Assembly (NCBI GenBank): GCA_003520455.1
Contig: DOUV01000342.1
Coordinates: forward strand, 1 to 6,956
Origin: Chloroflexota bacterium
Lineage (GTDB): Bacteria; Chloroflexota; Anaerolineae; Ardenticatenales; Ardenticatenaceae
Direction of reading: 5' to 3'
Length of the DNA stretch: 6,956 bases
Below, piece by piece: positions 4,025-6,956 of this stretch (within the stretch, counting starts at the first letter, position 1; every line of letters begins with the position of its first letter). Below the pieces are notes generated by a model. That model saw nothing but the letters and a program-made list of their open reading frames with translations. It did no database searches and had not been told where the DNA came from. The position numbers were made by a program, and so were the translations under genes.

Positions 4025-6922
4025 CTATCTCCCTGGTCCGGGTCCTTCGAGCGCGTCGCTGAGCACTTCGGCCAGATGCAGGGCGCGGCGGCCGGTGCCG
4101 TGCTTGATTTGCTGGCGGCATGATACGCCGTCAGCGATGATGATCGCCTCAGGGTGTGCCGCACGGATCGCTTTGAAGAGCGCGCGCTCGCCCATTGCCT
4201 GTGAGATGCGGTAGTGTTCAACCTCGTAGCCGAACGCCCCCGCCATGCCGCAGCAGCCGGCGTCTATCTCCGTCACGTTGAGGCCAGGCACCGCCCGTAG
4301 CACCGCCAGGGTGGGCGTCGTGCCGATCAGCGCTTTTTGATGACAGTGACCGTGCAGCAGCACGTCACGCGGCGCCGCGTGCGGGTGAAGGGTTAGCTTG
4401 CCGGCCACCTGCTCCGTGTCCAGAAACTCGTCGAAGAGCAATGTCTGCTGCGCGACCAACGTGGCCGAGCTGTGCCGCACGAAGTCAGGGTACTCCTCGC
4501 GCAGCGCGCTAACGCAACTCGGCTCGAAACCGATGATCGGGATACCCTGCTCCGCCAGGGGCGCGAGCTGCGCCACGTTGTACTCGGCGTTGCGGCGGGC
4601 CTCCGCAAGCATCCCTTGCGAGATCATCGGCCGGCCGCAACAGCGATGATCTGTCAAGACGACCTCGTACCCGGCCGCTTCGAGGACCTGCGTGGCCGCG
4701 ATTCCAATCCGAGGCTCGTTGTACTCGAGGAAGGTGTCGTGGAAGAGGGCCACCCGGCCATTGGTCTGGCGCCGTCCTGGTCGGTGGCGTTTGAACCAGG
4801 TACTGAAGGTTGGTCGCGCGAAGGCTGGCAATGACCGGCGCCGGTCGATCCCCACGAACCGTTCCAGCCCCAGGCGCACGACCGGGTTGCGGAGGACCCA
4901 GTTGGAGAAGGGCGCGGTCGCCGATCCCAGGCGGCTCAGCGCCGCAATCTGACCGAAGAGGCGGGAGCGCAGTGGTAATCCGTGCACGGCGTGGTATTTC
5001 GCCAGGAATTCGTACTTCAGCCGGGCCATGTCCACCTGTGACGGGCATTCCGCCTTGCACGCCTTGCACGCGATGCACAGATCGAGCACCTGGTGCATCC
5101 GCGGACTCGTTAGCTCCTCGGGCGGTAGCAGACCGGAGAGTGCGGCGCGCAGGGCGTTGGCCCGGCCCCGCGTCGAGTGCTCCTCTTCGAGTGTAACCAT
5201 ATACGAGGGGCACATCGTCCCCGTCGTGAGCTTACGACACACGCCTGACCCATTGCACATCTCCACAGCACCGGCGAAGCCGCCATCGCGGGAAAAATCG
5301 AGGTGCGTCGGCACGTCGATCGTGCGGTAGCCCGGACCGTAGCGCAGGTTCGCGGTCATATCTGGCGCTTCGACGATTTTGCCGGGGTTCATGATGCCGT
5401 GTGGGTCGAAGGCGGCCTTCACCTCGCGAAAGGCCTGGTAAAGGCGCGGCCCGAACGTCTTTTCCAGCCAGAGGCTGCGCGCCAGGCCATCGCCGTGCTC
5501 GCCGCTCATCACGCCACCGTAGCCCGCCACCAGATCGCTGATCGCCGTGGCGATGTCGCGCATCTTCGCGATCTCGTCGGCCCGTTTCAGGTTGATCAAG
5601 GGACGAATATGGAGGCACCCAGCGCTGGCATGCGCGTAGAAGGCGGCGCGTGTTTGGTACTCTGCCAGAATACGCTCGAAGTCGCGGATGTATGCCGGGA
5701 GTGCTTGGGGCGGAACGGATGTATCCTCCACGAAGGGGATCGGTTTCCAGTCGCCCTTCATACTCATGAGCAGGCCTAACCCCGCTTTGCGTACCGACCA
5801 CACGTTCGCTTGCGCCGCGGGAGTCAAGGCGCGGACAAATGGCCCGCGGATCCCTTGCCGTTTCAGGTGCGCCTCGAGCCCGTTGAGCCTGGCCGCCAGG
5901 TCGGCCTCAGATTCCCCGTAGAACTCGACCGCCAGCAACGCTCCTGGTTGCCCCTCGACGAACGTGAGTTGCCGGGCGTACAGCGGCACCTGGCGTGTCA
6001 GGTTCAGCAACATCTCATCCAGGAGTTCGACCGCTGAGGGCTGGCACTCCAGGATGATGTTAACGGCATCCATCGCGGCCGTCAGGCTGTCGAAATGGAT
6101 GACGTCGAGCGCGGTGCGCGGCGGCCTGGGCACCAGGTTCAGGGTCAGTTCGGTCATCACAGCCAGCGTCCCCTCAGAGCCGGCCAGCAATTTGGCGATA
6201 TTGAACGGGCGACCGGCGACGAACTCATCCAGGTTATAGCCGCTGGCACGTCGCCAGTGACGCGGCCAATCCTCCCGAATCTCGGCCTCGTGCTCTCGCA
6301 CGATGCGCGCCACCTCGCGGTGGATGCGAGCCTCCAATCCGTCGCCCTGGCCTAGTTGCCCGACCCGAGCCGGATCGGTCGCTGCGAACGTCGTCTCGTG
6401 ACCATCGGCCAGCACGGCGCGGACCGTGAGGGTGTGATCCACGCTGCGGCCGTACAGGATCGAATGAGAACCCGCCGCGTTATTGCCGATGACGCCGGCG
6501 AGTGTCGCCCGGTTGGCACTGGCCGGGTCCGGGCCGAACATGAGGCCGTGCGGCTTGAGGTGCGCATTGAGATGATCCAGGATCACACCGGCTTCGACGC
6601 GCACCCGGCGTTCGTCAGAGTTGACCTCGAGAATCCGGTTCATCATTTTCGAAAAGTCAAGATGAATTCCGGGTCCTACTGCCTGGCCACCCAGGCTGGT
6701 CCCGCCCCCACGTGGTAACACCGGAACGCCATACCGCGCGGCGACCTCGATCGTCGCCACCACGTCTGATCGATCCCTGGGGATCACGACCCCGAGCGGC
6801 TCGATCTGGTAAATGCTCGCGTCCGTGCTATAGAGCGCACGCGAGTAGCGGTCGAACCGCACTTCACCTGCGATGGATTGCTGCAGTTCAGCCTGAATCT
6901 CGTCTCTTCGCTGTTGCGTCAC
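4025..6922 (-). CDS. FAD-linked and iron-sulfur D-2-hydroxyacid dehydrogenase (GlcD/Dld-GlpC type fusion)
   Basis: A 965-residue fusion of a flavin dehydrogenase with an iron-sulfur electron-transfer half, the architecture of E. coli YdiJ and Shewanella Dld-II. The FAD-binding domain is at about 40-270 (Pro-Arg-Gly-Gly-Gly-Thr-Ser at 70-76; Gly-Asn-Asn-Ala-Ala-Gly-Ser-His at 146-153). The C-terminal flavin-oxidase domain is at about 270-515 (His431; Gly-Glu-His-Gly-Asp-Gly at 474-479; Asn-Pro-Gly-Lys at 512-515). Ferredoxin-like cysteines are C556, C562, C571 and C616, C619, C622, C626, enough for one cluster plus most of a second. Two Cys-rich CCG domains follow: C761-C762 with C803, and C860, C890-C891 with C935. 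It should oxidise a D-2-hydroxyacid (D-lactate, glycolate or D-2-hydroxyglutarate) and pass electrons to a quinone or other carrier at the membrane; the substrate cannot be read from sequence. No signal peptide. The start is GTG at 6922: an in-frame TAG lies just upstream and the next Met is residue 93. AGGATGAG in front is a mediocre binding site. Confidence 0.93.
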   Translation of the reverse strand: MTQQRRDEIQAELQQSIAGEVRFDRYSRALYSTDASIYQIEPLGVVIPRDRSDVVATIEVAARYGVPVLPRGGGTSLGGQAVGPGIHLDFSKMMNRILEVNSDERRVRVEAGVILDHLNAHLKPHGLMFGPDPASANRATLAGVIGNNAAGSHSILYGRSVDHTLTVRAVLADGHETTFAATDPARVGQLGQGDGLEARIHREVARIVREHEAEIREDWPRHWRRASGYNLDEFVAGRPFNIAKLLAGSEGTLAVMTELTLNLVPRPPRTALDVIHFDSLTAAMDAVNIILECQPSAVELLDEMLLNLTRQVPLYARQLTFVEGQPGALLAVEFYGESEADLAARLNGLEAHLKRQGIRGPFVRALTPAAQANVWSVRKAGLGLLMSMKGDWKPIPFVEDTSVPPQALPAYIRDFERILAEYQTRAAFYAHASAGCLHIRPLINLKRADEIAKMRDIATAISDLVAGYGGVMSGEHGDGLARSLWLEKTFGPRLYQAFREVKAAFDPHGIMNPGKIVEAPDMTANLRYGPGYRTIDVPTHLDFSRDGGFAGAVEMCNGSGVCRKLTTGTMCPSYMVTLEEEHSTRGRANALRAALSGLLPPEELTSPRMHQVLDLCIACKACKAECPSQVDMARLKYEFLAKYHAVHGLPLRSRLFGQIAALSRLGSATAPFSNWVLRNPVVRLGLERFVGIDRRRSLPAFARPTFSTWFKRHRPGRRQTNGRVALFHDTFLEYNEPRIGIAATQVLEAAGYEVVLTDHRCCGRPMISQGMLAEARRNAEYNVAQLAPLAEQGIPIIGFEPSCVSALREEYPDFVRHSSATLVAQQTLLFDEFLDTEQVAGKLTLHPHAAPRDVLLHGHCHQKALIGTTPTLAVLRAVPGLNVTEIDAGCCGMAGAFGYEVEHYRISQAMGERALFKAIRAAHPEAIIIADGVSCRQQIKHGTGRRALHLAEVLSDALEGPGPGR

Positions 6923-6956
6923 GTGAGTCTCATCCTATCTATTACCCACAAGTTGG

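Noticed and set aside
1..6956. CRISPR array, tRNA, rRNA, insertion sequence
   Set aside because: No regularly spaced repeats, no tRNA-like cloverleaf, no transposase-like frame or flanking terminal repeats were seen on reading both strands.

Overview
The window is a piece of bacterial chromosome made of two compositionally different parts. From about 1400 to the right edge it is GC-rich (the 60-base row starting at 3301 has 43 G/C by hand count). It carries three confident genes: a Tat translocase subunit A, a glycoside hydrolase family 57 / DUF3536 protein, and a long FAD- and iron-sulfur-containing oxidoreductase of the GlcD/Dld type. From 1 to about 1400 it is much poorer in GC (25 of 60 in the row starting at 181) and carries two small secreted-protein genes on the minus strand. 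Strong Shine-Dalgarno sites, high GC and this gene content would fit a Chloroflexota/Thermomicrobia-like bacterium. That placement is a guess from gene style, because no marker gene is present.

Left region (1-1400, minus strand): a 135-residue precursor with a signal peptide, a TTG start and a Trp/Ser/Gly/Tyr-rich mature part. The C-terminal third of the mature part reads like the lactococcin 972 bacteriocin family (RAG-W, then FYNF at the end). It is followed after 92 bases by a 201-residue protein with an N-terminal signal or anchor and an extracellular domain. The two probably form one transcription unit that continues past the left edge. This cassette is the part most likely to be new: a candidate lactococcin-972-like system with an unrecognised partner gene, in an AT-shifted patch beside housekeeping genes.

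Middle (1246-1968): a long stretch with no convincing gene. It may hold the promoter of the minus-strand cassette, a tiny hydrophobic reading frame, a perfect hairpin, and on the plus strand a clear promoter for tatA.

Right region: tatA (+) with its own promoter and a good rho-independent terminator; the GH57/DUF3536 gene (+) with its own promoter; a 287-base convergent intergenic gap; then the 965-residue FAD/Fe-S dehydrogenase (-), which fills the rest of the window. These three look independently transcribed. tatA has no tatC nearby, and nothing ties the GH57 protein functionally to the dehydrogenase.
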